Shown: piece by piece, positions 1 to 8,602 of the stretch
How positions within the stretch are numbered: position 1 is the stretch's first letter
Layout of the letters: the number at the start of each line of letters is the position of its first letter
Source: Methanomassiliicoccales archaeon UBA147
GTDB lineage: Archaea > Thermoplasmatota > Thermoplasmata > SG8-5
Assembly: GCA_002496385.1 (NCBI GenBank)
Contig: DAJR01000066.1
Coordinates: forward strand, 1 to 23,263
DNA: 23,263 nt
Reading direction: 5' to 3'
Made by a program: the position numbers and the translations under genes
The notes under the pieces: model-generated
Told to the model about the DNA's origin: nothing
Database searches by the model: none
The model's input: the letters and a program-made list of their open reading frames with translations, nothing else

Positions 1-874
1 TCAGCCCGAAATGGTCCATCATCATCGCCGCGGACAGGATGCTTCCCGTCGGGTTGGCCATATCCTTTCCCGCGATGTCCGGTGCAGAGCCGTGCACCGG
101 TTCGAAGAGGGCGTTTTTCACCCCGATGTTCGCGGAAGGGCAGAATCCCAAGCCACCAATCAGGCCTCCGGCTTCGTCAGAAAGTATGTCCCCGTAGAGA
201 TTGAGCGTGACTATGACATCGAAGCGCTCCGGCTCCTTGCACATAAACATAGCTGCGGCATCCACGAGCACATCGTCGCTCCGTATCTTGTTATAAAACG
301 CGTAGTTGACTGCGGTGCCATAGAAAAGCTTCTTGAACATCTCGTCCGAGGTCCTGAGGACACTTGCCTTGTGCACGCATGAGACCTTTCGCCTACCGTT
401 CTTCTTGGCATAGTCGAATGCAAAATTGATTATGCGCTGGCATGCCGCCTCCGACACCTTCCTCTCTGTGATGACGGTATTTTTCTCCTCTTCCCGCTCG
501 GCAGCCCCATAGAGGCCCTCGGTGTTCTCCCTCACAATCACAATATCCAGCGGAACCAGGCAGAATCCGGGATTGAGGCACCTTGCCGGCCTCACGTTGG
601 CGAACAGCTCCAGGTTCCATCGGAGCAGGAGGAGCGGAGAAACATAGTCTCTGCGCTTGGGCGTCGTGAGCGCCCCGAAGAAGATCGCGTCGGAGTCCGA
701 GGCCATCGTGAGGGCGTCCTTTGTGATGTACACACCGTCCTTTTCATAGGATGCACCGCCAATAGTCATCTCCTCGAAATTGAAAGGAAGGTCCAGATTC
801 CTCATGACCTCCAGGCCTGCGCCGACGACCTCCGGGCCAATGCCGTCTCCGGGCAAGACGCATATTCTGTGCAT
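1..874 (-). CDS. Isocitrate/isopropylmalate dehydrogenase family protein (C-terminus cut by window edge)
   Basis: NAD(P)-dependent oxidative decarboxylase of a 2-hydroxy-3-carboxy acid (isopropylmalate, isocitrate or homoisocitrate). Visible in the 291 codons present: the N-terminal LPGDGIGPEV strand (residues 7-16), RENTEGLYG with the conserved Tyr (115-123), a catalytic Lys in CVHKASV (about 169), the metal-binding NLYGDILSDEAGG segment (about 225-237), PSANIG (246-251) and the nucleotide loop FEPVHGSAPDIAGK (257-270). The frame is open at base 1, so perhaps 40-60 residues are missing. The substrate-recognition helix (about residues 77-90, VSPLLLLRWNLELF) fits neither the usual isopropylmalate nor the usual isocitrate signature, so the substrate is left open; an archaeal LeuB/homoisocitrate-type enzyme seems most likely. 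The ATG lies 7 nt after the stop of the coiled-coil gene, so the two are probably co-transcribed. Confidence 0.85.
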   Translation of the reverse strand, partial: MHRICVLPGDGIGPEVVGAGLEVMRNLDLPFNFEEMTIGGASYEKDGVYITKDALTMASDSDAIFFGALTTPKRRDYVSPLLLLRWNLELFANVRPARCLNPGFCLVPLDIVIVRENTEGLYGAAEREEEKNTVITERKVSEAACQRIINFAFDYAKKNGRRKVSCVHKASVLRTSDEMFKKLFYGTAVNYAFYNKIRSDDVLVDAAAMFMCKEPERFDVIVTLNLYGDILSDEAGGLIGGLGFCPSANIGVKNALFEPVHGSAPDIAGKDMANPTGSILSAAMMMDHFGL

Positions 875-881
875 GAGAATC

Positions 882-2171
882 CTACTTCACCCGCTTCTTC
901 CTCGTGGTGGTCCTGGTGGTCTTCTTCACCGTTGCGCCGGAGGGAATGTTTTCGGTTTGAATCAAGGGGGAAATCTGCTCGACACTGACCTTCTGGACGG
1001 GCTGCGAGTTTTCGAGTTCGGTAAGTACGAAGTTCTTGACGTATTTCTTGAGCTCGTTCTCCATGATGTTCATCTTTCCCTCGAGGGCCTTGATCTCGGA
1101 TTTCTGAACCTTTCCCTGATCTTTCCCCACCGATGAGAACTGCCTCTCCAACTCGGTCACCCTTTCATTGAGATTGTATGTCCGTTTGCTGTCCCTGAAT
1201 ACCGTGTCCTTGATCTCCTGGGAGAGCGCCACATCGCTTTTCACGACGCTGAAATCCTTGACCAGCGCGGCGATTTGCTTGTCGATGCCCTTCATGGAAT
1301 CCTCAACCTCGGACAGCCTCTCGTCCATATCTTCTGATGAACTTGCCTTCTCCGCAGCCTTTATCTTGATATTTGCTTCCTTCAGCCCTTTGGAAAGTTC
1401 TGCGATTGTCGATTTCACGGCGTTCAATGAATCTGATTCATGTTTGTGGGAGCCGAGACCGGCCTCCAGCGCGGAAATGCGCTCGCCCAGTTCTTCCAGC
1501 CCCTGCTCGAACTCGAGTTCCATCTCCCCGGCAACTTCCTCCATCGCACCCATCTCGTATGCCATGACCTCGGCCAGCTGGCGGGAATAATCCGAGAACC
1601 TCTCCTCCCGACTGACATCGACCTCGCTGTAGAGCTCCGCGATGAGGTTCCGGGCATTGTCGAGCTTTGCCTTTTGTTCCATGGTTTGCTGGTCAAGCCA
1701 GGGGTTCAGGTCCACGACCGTCTGGATGTCCTTGTGTATTGAGGATATCTGTTTTTCCGCGGCCGTAAGGAGCTCCAGACGCTTCGAAGCTTTCACGTCC
1801 CTGTCGGCGTCGAGCTTGGCGAGCCTCGCAGCCTCGTCGGATGTGAAGCTGGTATACGGCGGGAATATCTGGAGGAAGTCGAAGTCCTGGTTCCGGACCC
1901 TCTTGAGAACTTCCTCATTGCTTCCGTCTATCAAGGTTGTCTTGAACCGGCTTGCTTTTTTGAGGGTCACGCACAGTGCCCCGTTCGGAAGGAGGTAGGC
2001 CTCTGCTGCGTAGGGATATCCCTTGTAGAATTGGGGAAGATGGAGTGGGTCCATGTCTCTCTCGGATATGGAATCGTGATATGTCTTTACATAGTCGATT
2101 ATGAAGTTGTCAAAGGCCTTCAGGTCCCTTTCCGCCGCACTCTCAGTCACATCGGTCTTCTTTGCAGTCAT
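882..2171 (-). CDS. Coiled-coil protein with basic C-terminal tail, function unknown
   Basis: I do not recognise this 429-aa protein. Residues 1-110 look like a small globular domain with aromatic-rich segments (HLPQFYKGYPYAAEAYLLPNG; FDFLQIFPPYTSF). From about 115 to 375 the sequence is charged, lacks Pro apart from one NPWL, and shows heptad-like spacing typical of long coiled coils (for example EELGERISALEAGLG and ELSKGLKEANIKIKAAEK). The last 16 residues are a Lys/Arg/Thr tail (TVKKTTRTTTRKKRVK) that could bind nucleic acid or membrane. There is no signal peptide or membrane helix, so it is probably cytoplasmic. The start is supported by GGAGGTG at 2179-2185. It lies 53 nt behind the C11/M14 giant gene and 7 nt ahead of the dehydrogenase gene. 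A structural or chromosome-associated role is a guess only. Confidence 0.8.
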   Translation of the reverse strand: MTAKKTDVTESAAERDLKAFDNFIIDYVKTYHDSISERDMDPLHLPQFYKGYPYAAEAYLLPNGALCVTLKKASRFKTTLIDGSNEEVLKRVRNQDFDFLQIFPPYTSFTSDEAARLAKLDADRDVKASKRLELLTAAEKQISSIHKDIQTVVDLNPWLDQQTMEQKAKLDNARNLIAELYSEVDVSREERFSDYSRQLAEVMAYEMGAMEEVAGEMELEFEQGLEELGERISALEAGLGSHKHESDSLNAVKSTIAELSKGLKEANIKIKAAEKASSSEDMDERLSEVEDSMKGIDKQIAALVKDFSVVKSDVALSQEIKDTVFRDSKRTYNLNERVTELERQFSSVGKDQGKVQKSEIKALEGKMNIMENELKKYVKNFVLTELENSQPVQKVSVEQISPLIQTENIPSGATVKKTTRTTTRKKRVK

Positions 2172-2224
2172 CTTATCACACCTCCGAATGGCGGTATGTC
2201 AGTATATAATTTACTGTGCAATTC
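2172..2224 (-). promoter_or_regulatory. Short intergenic gap with SD and possible TATA box for the coiled-coil gene
   Basis: Read on the minus strand, the gap holds ATTATATACT (2202-2211), a plausible archaeal TATA box, followed by GGAGGTG (2179-2185) and ATG at 2171. A TATA at this position would place the transcription start about 9-10 nt from the ATG, inside the SD, so read-through from the upstream protease gene is an equally good explanation. Confidence 0.35.
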
Positions 2225-5200
2225 TCAATACACGATATTCCATGTGCAATCCGATGTAACATGCACCCAGTAGGCGTTTCCGCTTGACATGCTGACAGAA
2301 TCCAGATTGGATATGTCAGCTATATAAGGCGTGGTAGGCAGGAATACCGATACCATATCCGCCAAGGCCGGCAAGGTTGCCGATGCAAGGCTCGGGGAAT
2401 CCGACGGATAACCTACGAGGTTCCACCCGACATACAGCTGGATTTCCGTGGAGGACGGAGCGTTGCCCTCGACTGTGATGAAATTGTCCAATCCTCCGCT
2501 GGTAACGTGAACCCACAGCCCCATGCAATTGTTGACAGAAGCAAGGTCATTGCTTGACGAGCCCAAGCGGAATGTTTTCCAATGGTCCGAATGGTCTGTC
2601 GGGTCATACCACTTCGCCACATCCCAGGTCGCAGTCCCGTCACCCGCGAGGTCATTGAGAACGGTCTCGGGAGAGCCTGTCAGAACGAGGGGGAATGATA
2701 TGAAGTTCCAACCCGGCGTAGAGAGCACTGGGATGTTGAACTCGGCCAAGGTGCCCTCGATGGTTATTACGATAGTGAGGCGGTTGTTGCTTGGCTTCTC
2801 GTCAGTGGCCAGTTCGGTGTAAATATCGATCCTGTACTGATATTCGTTCGGGAAGCCGTAATTCCATGTCAGCTGCTGGCTTGAGCCGGAGTTCAGCGTG
2901 CCTACAGTGCTCCTCGTTTGATTATATACCTCCACCTCGGTCACAATCGGAGCATAGCGCAGAAGGACATTGTCAATGTACCAGTAGTCCAACTGGTAGG
3001 CGTTTCCATCTACGGTGAAAGAGACATAGAATGTGGAAGAGCCGACATCCGCATTTGATATCTCGATGGCCTCAGGTCCCGGGCCGACGTCGCCGCTTCC
3101 CGAGACGACCTGCCATCCGGTGTCATGCCATGTCGAGTGGTCGGTGCTTGTCTGGACCTTCACAGTGACGCCAACGCCCCAATCGTTGTAATAATTGGCC
3201 CAGGATAATTCGAGCACCGTGTAACCTGTGGTGTCAATGGCTGAGGTGTAAAGCCTCCAAACATTTGTATTGCTCACAAACGCGAACCTTGCCTCGGGCG
3301 CAGTTCCGCCCGCGCTCGATGTCGCGGATGAGGACCATTGATTCGTGGGTCCGGTCTGTGTCCATCCGGTTGGCGGAACTGTACCCAGGAACTCTTCGCT
3401 CAACAATGTTGCGGGTGCGCCTGCGGACTGCATCTCCGTGATGACGCATCTGGTGTTGAAAGCGCTCTCATTTGCCAGACCAAGATTTGTCACGGTGGCT
3501 TTTACATCCTGGGAGCCCGGCGAGTAGGTGTTTCCGTCCGCGTGCGTGTCAATGTTCGTGGCTTCGACATCGTGAATTTTGGGCAGTGGCATCAGCCAGT
3601 TCAGGATCCTGTCCATCAGCAAATCTTTATTGGCCTGGGAGTCGGTCCCCTCGAAATATTCGCATGCCAGGTAAACCAACCGGTAGGTCCCGGTGTCCAC
3701 CTTAATACCCGCATTCCCTGCTGTGTTGTATGTGAATATCGCCGAGGCCATGCCATCGTACGGATTGATTGACGAGGGATAATTTCCCGTGATGCTAAGC
3801 CCGGACATACCGTCGGAAATCTCGTCTCCGGCAATGCCGTTCATGCTGACCCCGTTGCTGTCGTCAGCAATGTAATCCGCATGCAGATAATCGCGGTAGA
3901 ATCCGGCCGATTCGCCGGCTGCGCTTGTTCCGAGGTCGTAGCCAATGTCCTCTCCGTTGATGAAAAGGTTTCCTCCCGAGTTCAGGAAAGCGATGAGCGA
4001 TGCCTCCTCGGCCAAGGTTATTGTTGTTGAACCGTCGGTCGCCCATATCACAATCTTGTACGGGCCGAGGTCTGTCGTGGGGGTCCCGACGTCATAAAGA
4101 TATCCGCTGTTGTCCAGTGCGGCCTGATAATTTCCGATTCCAGAGTTGCCGTCGTTCACAAGTAGGAGGGCGGGCATGACTGTGGTAAGGGTCTCGATAG
4201 AATCCGATTTCGAGGAGTCGTTCTGGCTCGTCGCCGCCACGCCTATCTTTGCGAATTCGCTCGGCATGGCGCTTACCGGAGCCACTACAGTGAAATTGAC
4301 AATCTTCGTCTGGAGAGATGCCAATGTCACCGAGTATGTGACAACATCGTTCCCGACGAAGAAGTCATGGTCCTCGTATGGCGTGTATTGCGGTTCGGAG
4401 CTCCTTGCCCCGTTGACATCCTCTGTCTCGATGTAATACCTCACCCATGAACCGTCAGGCTGGCCAGGGATGTTTGCTTCCCAGATATTGCCTGCGGTGT
4501 TGGTCATCATGACCTCATTCCAGGTCCCGGTGGTGGTCCAGAATAGCTTGGTCTGGCCGGGCTCAAGCCCGGGAGTCGATGTGATTTCAGCGGATACGGC
4601 ATAAGGCCCGGTGGTATCCGTGGTGCTCCCCATCGGGATGTGAGCCAATTCAGGGAAATCCAGGGCTGGGTTGCCAGATGCCTCTGCGGCAAGATAGTTC
4701 ACTCCAAGGTTGAGCTCGCAAGTTGTGTCTATCTGGCTGACCGGGGGTTGGAAATTCGAGTCCACTTCGATGGTGAATGGGTAGGTTTCCCTGAGCAGAA
4801 CGTATTCGCTGTATCCGTAGATCCAGTCATCAGAGTCCCCTGTTGTGAGGTAGAGTTCTGCGCTCTGCATCGGAGAGTAACCGTTGATTGCAGCCATTTC
4901 GGTTCCCAGGTTGGACTGGAGCGCGACGTCCGGCGGTTGCACGCCGGTGTCGTATCCCCAGGGCCAGTAAAGCTCCTGAGCATAGCTGTGATAGGATATT
5001 GTGACGGACGGGTCATGCGCAATCACGAAGTCGCGTATTGCCTGGGTCTCGGGTTCGGAGAAGGCATACGGGCCGCAGTAAGTGTCATCCCCCGTGTATG
5101 AGCTGGAGCCTGCCCCGCCCCATGCGCCGTTCGGGTCGCCGTTCTGCGAACCATCATAATTCCTGTTAAGGTCAACGCCATAAGTCCCGTCGCCGTTGAC

Positions 5201-8200
5201 TCTCCGGTTCTTGCGCCATGAGCTGTCAACCTCCTGGCTGTAAACGTATCCGTCGGGGTTGACTATCGGGATAATGAATATCTCCCTGTTGTCTATGTTC
5301 CAGGTCGCCCGGGGGTCGTTCCCGTATCCTGCAGCGAGGTCTTCGAGGTAATACATCGCTATCTCGGTCGTCATCCATTCCCTGGCGTGGTGCAGTCCCA
5401 TGATTATAGATTCTGGCTCGGACTCGTCCACTCCGACATTGTCGCTGACCTTGACGGCAAGGATGTCCCTGCCTTCCCACGATGTCCCAATTACGGAGAC
5501 ATCAATTATCGACGGGTTCGCCGCTTCGAGAGCGTACATCTGGGCGACGCAGCCAGCGTAGTTCCGATAGCTGGTCGCCTTCGGTGCGAAATTCAATGTC
5601 TCGTCGCCCGGGTAGTCAAGGGGATTGTTGTTGAAATGCGCCGTCCAGCCGGTAGGGTTGTCGATTGTCAGGTCGATACGGTCGGTCTGTGTTCCGGTGT
5701 TGGTAATCTCTAACTGGTATGTGTGGGAATCACCGGCCTGCACTGTTGATTCGTTGTCTGCGCAAACAATTTCAACATTGAATCCGGAGACGATAATATT
5801 CTTGAACGCGGAGTTGTTGGCATCAGTCAGTTCGGGAACCGTGTGCAGCGGATCCGCGACTGCATAGATGGTGTGATAACCCGCTTCACCGGCGGTATTC
5901 CATGTCACCTGGCCCCAACCCGAGCTGTTGCCGGCCGGGAGCGTCCCGGGATTCGCGGAAACTATGCCTATCAGGTCGCCGAGCACCGGAAGTCCGTCAT
6001 AGAAGCCTATCTGCACACCCACAGCCGGGTCGACAGTGCCGACATTATAAACGGTCGCATCGATTGTGACAGTCTGGCCTTCGTTCGGGGATGGGATGTC
6101 GAAACCGATGTCCGAGGACCAAAGCGTGAGGTCAGGGAGGTCCGGGTCGATTATTATCTGAATCGCTATCTGGTAGGGGGCGCTGTAATCCTGGCCGTCG
6201 AATGACCTGGCGGATATGTAATGCCAGCCGGGGGCTCTCCCGGTGGTGTCCCAGGAATACGACCAAGCCGTTGTTCCGGATGCTGCAACCCAATGCTCTG
6301 TGTCGATAGCAACCTCGACCCTTGTCACTGAGCCGTCGTCGCTGGCAGTCCCCGTCACTGGGACGGTCGTGTCAATGGTCACGAAGCCGCCGTCCGTGGG
6401 GTTGGTGATGACAACCGATGGTTCTACATTCGGGTCACTGGCATCGCTTCCCCATAGGACTTTGTAGAACTCGTCCCACTTGTTTTCTGTGAAGGTCATT
6501 GTATCGTAGAGATTGTTATAGGGCGGGCTTGCCGCGTAGATCGTGATTCCATATTCCCCCGAATTCTGGTTGTGGATTAGGATGGCCCTGTCGTGTTCCC
6601 AGGCTGGCGCGCCATATTGTGTCCCTACCGGATTGGATGTACCAGCGGTTATCACTTCCTGCGCCGCTGTCCTGATTGCATTGGCCGGAAGCCCGGAAAC
6701 TATGTTCATGCAGAAGCCGATCAGGTCCTTCTGCCAGGTATACCCCTGCCAGTCCTTTGCATTGTTCGCTGCTGTTCGAAGTGCTGTCCTGTGTGTGGTT
6801 ATGTCATGTATGCCCTTCTGGGCGAGGTTGTTTATCGCGGGAATGAGTTCAAGGAAAAACATTGTCGAGTTGATGATGGACATAGTGGTCATCCCGCCGC
6901 TTGTGCCATACATATCAACATATGCATCGAAAATCAGCCAGGCGGCTTGTTCTCCCCCCATGTCCGGGTTTGCCGCAAGTGGGCCAAGCACCAGGTTGTA
7001 CTCCCAGCCATCGCCCGCGATGCTGTCTTCAGAGTTGCAGATGTAATCGATGAAAGGGATTTCATCATAGGCGTTCGACACGTCGGACATCAGGCATTCG
7101 TCGTAACCAGCCACATCGAACAATTTGATTTTATTGTTGTCAGTCCTCAATGTTTCATAAATGTTCCTGACCTCGAGCATGGTCAGGTCGTCGCCGTTCG
7201 TGTCGTCGGAGCACATGCCGTACAGCCAGCTGCCGCCGTGGTCCCACATGTCCCACATGTAATGCTCGGCAGGATAATTCTCATAGACATAATTGACAAA
7301 ATCGATGGCTGTCTGCGGATTGCCCATGTTGAGCTCGGTGCCCCAGGATGGATTTATGTCCGTAAGAGGTATTTCCGGCGAGGTTATCGAGCCAGTATTC
7401 GCATCCTGTTCTATGTAATATGCGGCAGAGGCACTCGTCAAGCCGTCGAAGAGCACTACGATATTGAGGTCTTCATCGGAACCAATCATCTCCATCTCGT
7501 TCACGTCCTCCAACCCATAATTGTTAAGGTTATTGTCCGCATCCACATAGCCGATATATGTCCATTTCTTCGGAGGAAGGCGGGACGCTGCCTGTTGGGA
7601 GGCCGGGAATTCCCTGGGAAGCTCCTCGGAGGAAAGGAGGCGCTTCTCGTCGAACTCGCCGGATGCAATCTGCTTCATCTGATAGACATTCTCGAATTGT
7701 CCGATTACCTCTGTCCAAGTGACATATCCGTCAGAGAAAGTCAGGTCCGATACCGAGCCTGCGGATGTAATTAACTGGGGCATTGACCATGCACAATCAA
7801 TGCATTCGAAATAGAGGCCTCTTGAACCGATGATGCCGGTTTCCGGGTCTCTGATTCCTGCGCTGGCGACAATCTGAAGTTGCCCCTCAGAATAAGCAAG
7901 CCGGTTGTCCTGGCATGTGAGGCCGTTCATTGCCTGCTCGGATTGGAATGTGGCACCGTCATCATGGCTTGTCTGGACATTAATAATTCCGGAAAAGACA
8001 TAGGAGAAAGCCACATCGTCCCCGTTTGCCGTGAGCGAGGGGTTTTCGCCGTTGAAAGTCTGTATCCTTGATTCCTCGCCGTCGGCATCAAGTGTCATAT
8101 AACCTGTTTTGAGAAGCTTTGCCAATCCATCCTGCCATACCACATGAATCTTCTGCAATCCTGCGGCGATCTGGACATTCATCGGATTGCTTTCCGAGCC

Positions 8201-8467
8201 GGTAATGGCCTTCGGCTCGGTCCAGCGCATGCCTGAATCCTCGCTCATGGATAGCATGAGCCTGGCATCATGCTGGGAACCGTCCACCCAGACCTTGAAA
8301 ATCGAGTTTCCCAATGTTGCGCTTGCACTCTGCCCGGCGTTTGCGCTCGGAGTATATTTCATCGGTTCATCGGTGTTTTCGATTCCGCCCATTGTCATAC
8401 CCACAGGCAAGGCCATCAGCAGGGCCAAGGCTATCGCAATAGTGTTCTTTAAAAGTTTTGACGACAT
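2225..8467 (-). CDS. Giant secreted dual peptidase: clostripain-like C11 plus M14 zinc carboxypeptidase
   Basis: Predicted 2080-aa secreted protein. ATG at 8467 is chosen over 8512 because GGAGG lies 7 nt upstream and a signal peptide follows at once (MSSKLLKN, then a hydrophobic run to about residue 25). Domains: sialidase-like N-terminus with two Asp boxes (SEDSGMRW, 75-82; SHDDGATF, 167-174); C11 cysteine peptidase (about 300-675) with His410 in DHGGSW and Cys458 in DECLMS; Ig/CARDB-like modules (680-960); M14 carboxypeptidase (963-1260) with zinc ligands His1027 and Glu1030 (HAREW) and His1160 (SYHSY), substrate-binding DLNRNY, Tyr1217 and catalytic Glu1234 (FTIEV); Ig-like (1290-1375); glutamine-amidotransferase-like fold (1432-1625); CARDB-like stretches around a jelly-roll domain (1690-1840, ending YIDNVLL); and a C-terminal domain (1919-2080) shared with the subtilisin-like giant. 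Both active sites look intact. There is no C-terminal membrane helix. Confidence 0.9.
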   Translation of the reverse strand: MSSKLLKNTIAIALALLMALPVGMTMGGIENTDEPMKYTPSANAGQSASATLGNSIFKVWVDGSQHDARLMLSMSEDSGMRWTEPKAITGSESNPMNVQIAAGLQKIHVVWQDGLAKLLKTGYMTLDADGEESRIQTFNGENPSLTANGDDVAFSYVFSGIINVQTSHDDGATFQSEQAMNGLTCQDNRLAYSEGQLQIVASAGIRDPETGIIGSRGLYFECIDCAWSMPQLITSAGSVSDLTFSDGYVTWTEVIGQFENVYQMKQIASGEFDEKRLLSSEELPREFPASQQAASRLPPKKWTYIGYVDADNNLNNYGLEDVNEMEMIGSDEDLNIVVLFDGLTSASAAYYIEQDANTGSITSPEIPLTDINPSWGTELNMGNPQTAIDFVNYVYENYPAEHYMWDMWDHGGSWLYGMCSDDTNGDDLTMLEVRNIYETLRTDNNKIKLFDVAGYDECLMSDVSNAYDEIPFIDYICNSEDSIAGDGWEYNLVLGPLAANPDMGGEQAAWLIFDAYVDMYGTSGGMTTMSIINSTMFFLELIPAINNLAQKGIHDITTHRTALRTAANNAKDWQGYTWQKDLIGFCMNIVSGLPANAIRTAAQEVITAGTSNPVGTQYGAPAWEHDRAILIHNQNSGEYGITIYAASPPYNNLYDTMTFTENKWDEFYKVLWGSDASDPNVEPSVVITNPTDGGFVTIDTTVPVTGTASDDGSVTRVEVAIDTEHWVAASGTTAWSYSWDTTGRAPGWHYISARSFDGQDYSAPYQIAIQIIIDPDLPDLTLWSSDIGFDIPSPNEGQTVTIDATVYNVGTVDPAVGVQIGFYDGLPVLGDLIGIVSANPGTLPAGNSSGWGQVTWNTAGEAGYHTIYAVADPLHTVPELTDANNSAFKNIIVSGFNVEIVCADNESTVQAGDSHTYQLEITNTGTQTDRIDLTIDNPTGWTAHFNNNPLDYPGDETLNFAPKATSYRNYAGCVAQMYALEAANPSIIDVSVIGTSWEGRDILAVKVSDNVGVDESEPESIIMGLHHAREWMTTEIAMYYLEDLAAGYGNDPRATWNIDNREIFIIPIVNPDGYVYSQEVDSSWRKNRRVNGDGTYGVDLNRNYDGSQNGDPNGAWGGAGSSSYTGDDTYCGPYAFSEPETQAIRDFVIAHDPSVTISYHSYAQELYWPWGYDTGVQPPDVALQSNLGTEMAAINGYSPMQSAELYLTTGDSDDWIYGYSEYVLLRETYPFTIEVDSNFQPPVSQIDTTCELNLGVNYLAAEASGNPALDFPELAHIPMGSTTDTTGPYAVSAEITSTPGLEPGQTKLFWTTTGTWNEVMMTNTAGNIWEANIPGQPDGSWVRYYIETEDVNGARSSEPQYTPYEDHDFFVGNDVVTYSVTLASLQTKIVNFTVVAPVSAMPSEFAKIGVAATSQNDSSKSDSIETLTTVMPALLLVNDGNSGIGNYQAALDNSGYLYDVGTPTTDLGPYKIVIWATDGSTTITLAEEASLIAFLNSGGNLFINGEDIGYDLGTSAAGESAGFYRDYLHADYIADDSNGVSMNGIAGDEISDGMSGLSITGNYPSSINPYDGMASAIFTYNTAGNAGIKVDTGTYRLVYLACEYFEGTDSQANKDLLMDRILNWLMPLPKIHDVEATNIDTHADGNTYSPGSQDVKATVTNLGLANESAFNTRCVITEMQSAGAPATLLSEEFLGTVPPTGWTQTGPTNQWSSSATSSAGGTAPEARFAFVSNTNVWRLYTSAIDTTGYTVLELSWANYYNDWGVGVTVKVQTSTDHSTWHDTGWQVVSGSGDVGPGPEAIEISNADVGSSTFYVSFTVDGNAYQLDYWYIDNVLLRYAPIVTEVEVYNQTRSTVGTLNSGSSQQLTWNYGFPNEYQYRIDIYTELATDEKPSNNRLTIVITIEGTLAEFNIPVLSTPGWNFISFPLVLTGSPETVLNDLAGDGTATWDVAKWYDPTDHSDHWKTFRLGSSSNDLASVNNCMGLWVHVTSGGLDNFITVEGNAPSSTEIQLYVGWNLVGYPSDSPSLASATLPALADMVSVFLPTTPYIADISNLDSVSMSSGNAYWVHVTSDCTWNIVY
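2228..2713 (-). other. Shared C-terminal domain, copy in the C11/M14 protein
   Basis: The last 162 residues of the dual peptidase align with the last 156 of the subtilisin-like giant. Both contain two half-repeats that start GWN(F/L)(I/V)S(F/L)PL and GWNLVGYP, an internal WKT(F/Y)R(L/V)G stretch, and a YWVHV motif about 10 residues before a final W-x-I/V-x-aromatic end. This is the only region clearly shared by the two proteins, which suggests a common sorting or surface-attachment role. Confidence 0.75.
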
Positions 8468-8473
8468 ATGTCT

Positions 8474-8523
8474 TCCTCCATAGAATGACATTTCAATTAA
8501 ATAGGAATGCATCTTATATAAAT
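8474..8523 (-). promoter_or_regulatory. Promoter and ribosome binding site of the C11/M14 gene
   Basis: On the minus strand TTTATATAA (8514-8522) is a good archaeal TATA box. A start about 26 nt downstream (near 8492) would give a leader of about 25 nt that contains GGAGG (8475-8479), 7 nt before the ATG at 8467. The rest of the 135-nt gap up to the aminotransferase stop (8524-8602) is AT-rich, with nothing else recognisable. Confidence 0.6.
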
Positions 8524-8602
8524 TTTTCCTGCTTTGCCGTGAAGCGGTATTAATTGTTTTCGGTTTGACGGTTTATAATATTATGTAATTATATCATTCT
8601 AG

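Noticed and set aside
11..382. Plus-strand open frame at the left edge
   Set aside because: It is antisense to the metal- and nucleotide-binding region of the dehydrogenase family gene.
6593..7774. 393-codon plus-strand open frame
   Set aside because: It lies wholly antisense to the C11 domain and contains no known motif; the minus-strand reading has intact catalytic residues.
8468..8512. Upstream in-frame ATG for the C11/M14 protein
   Set aside because: The extension puts a polar 15-residue stretch before the signal peptide and ignores the GGAGG at 8475-8479.
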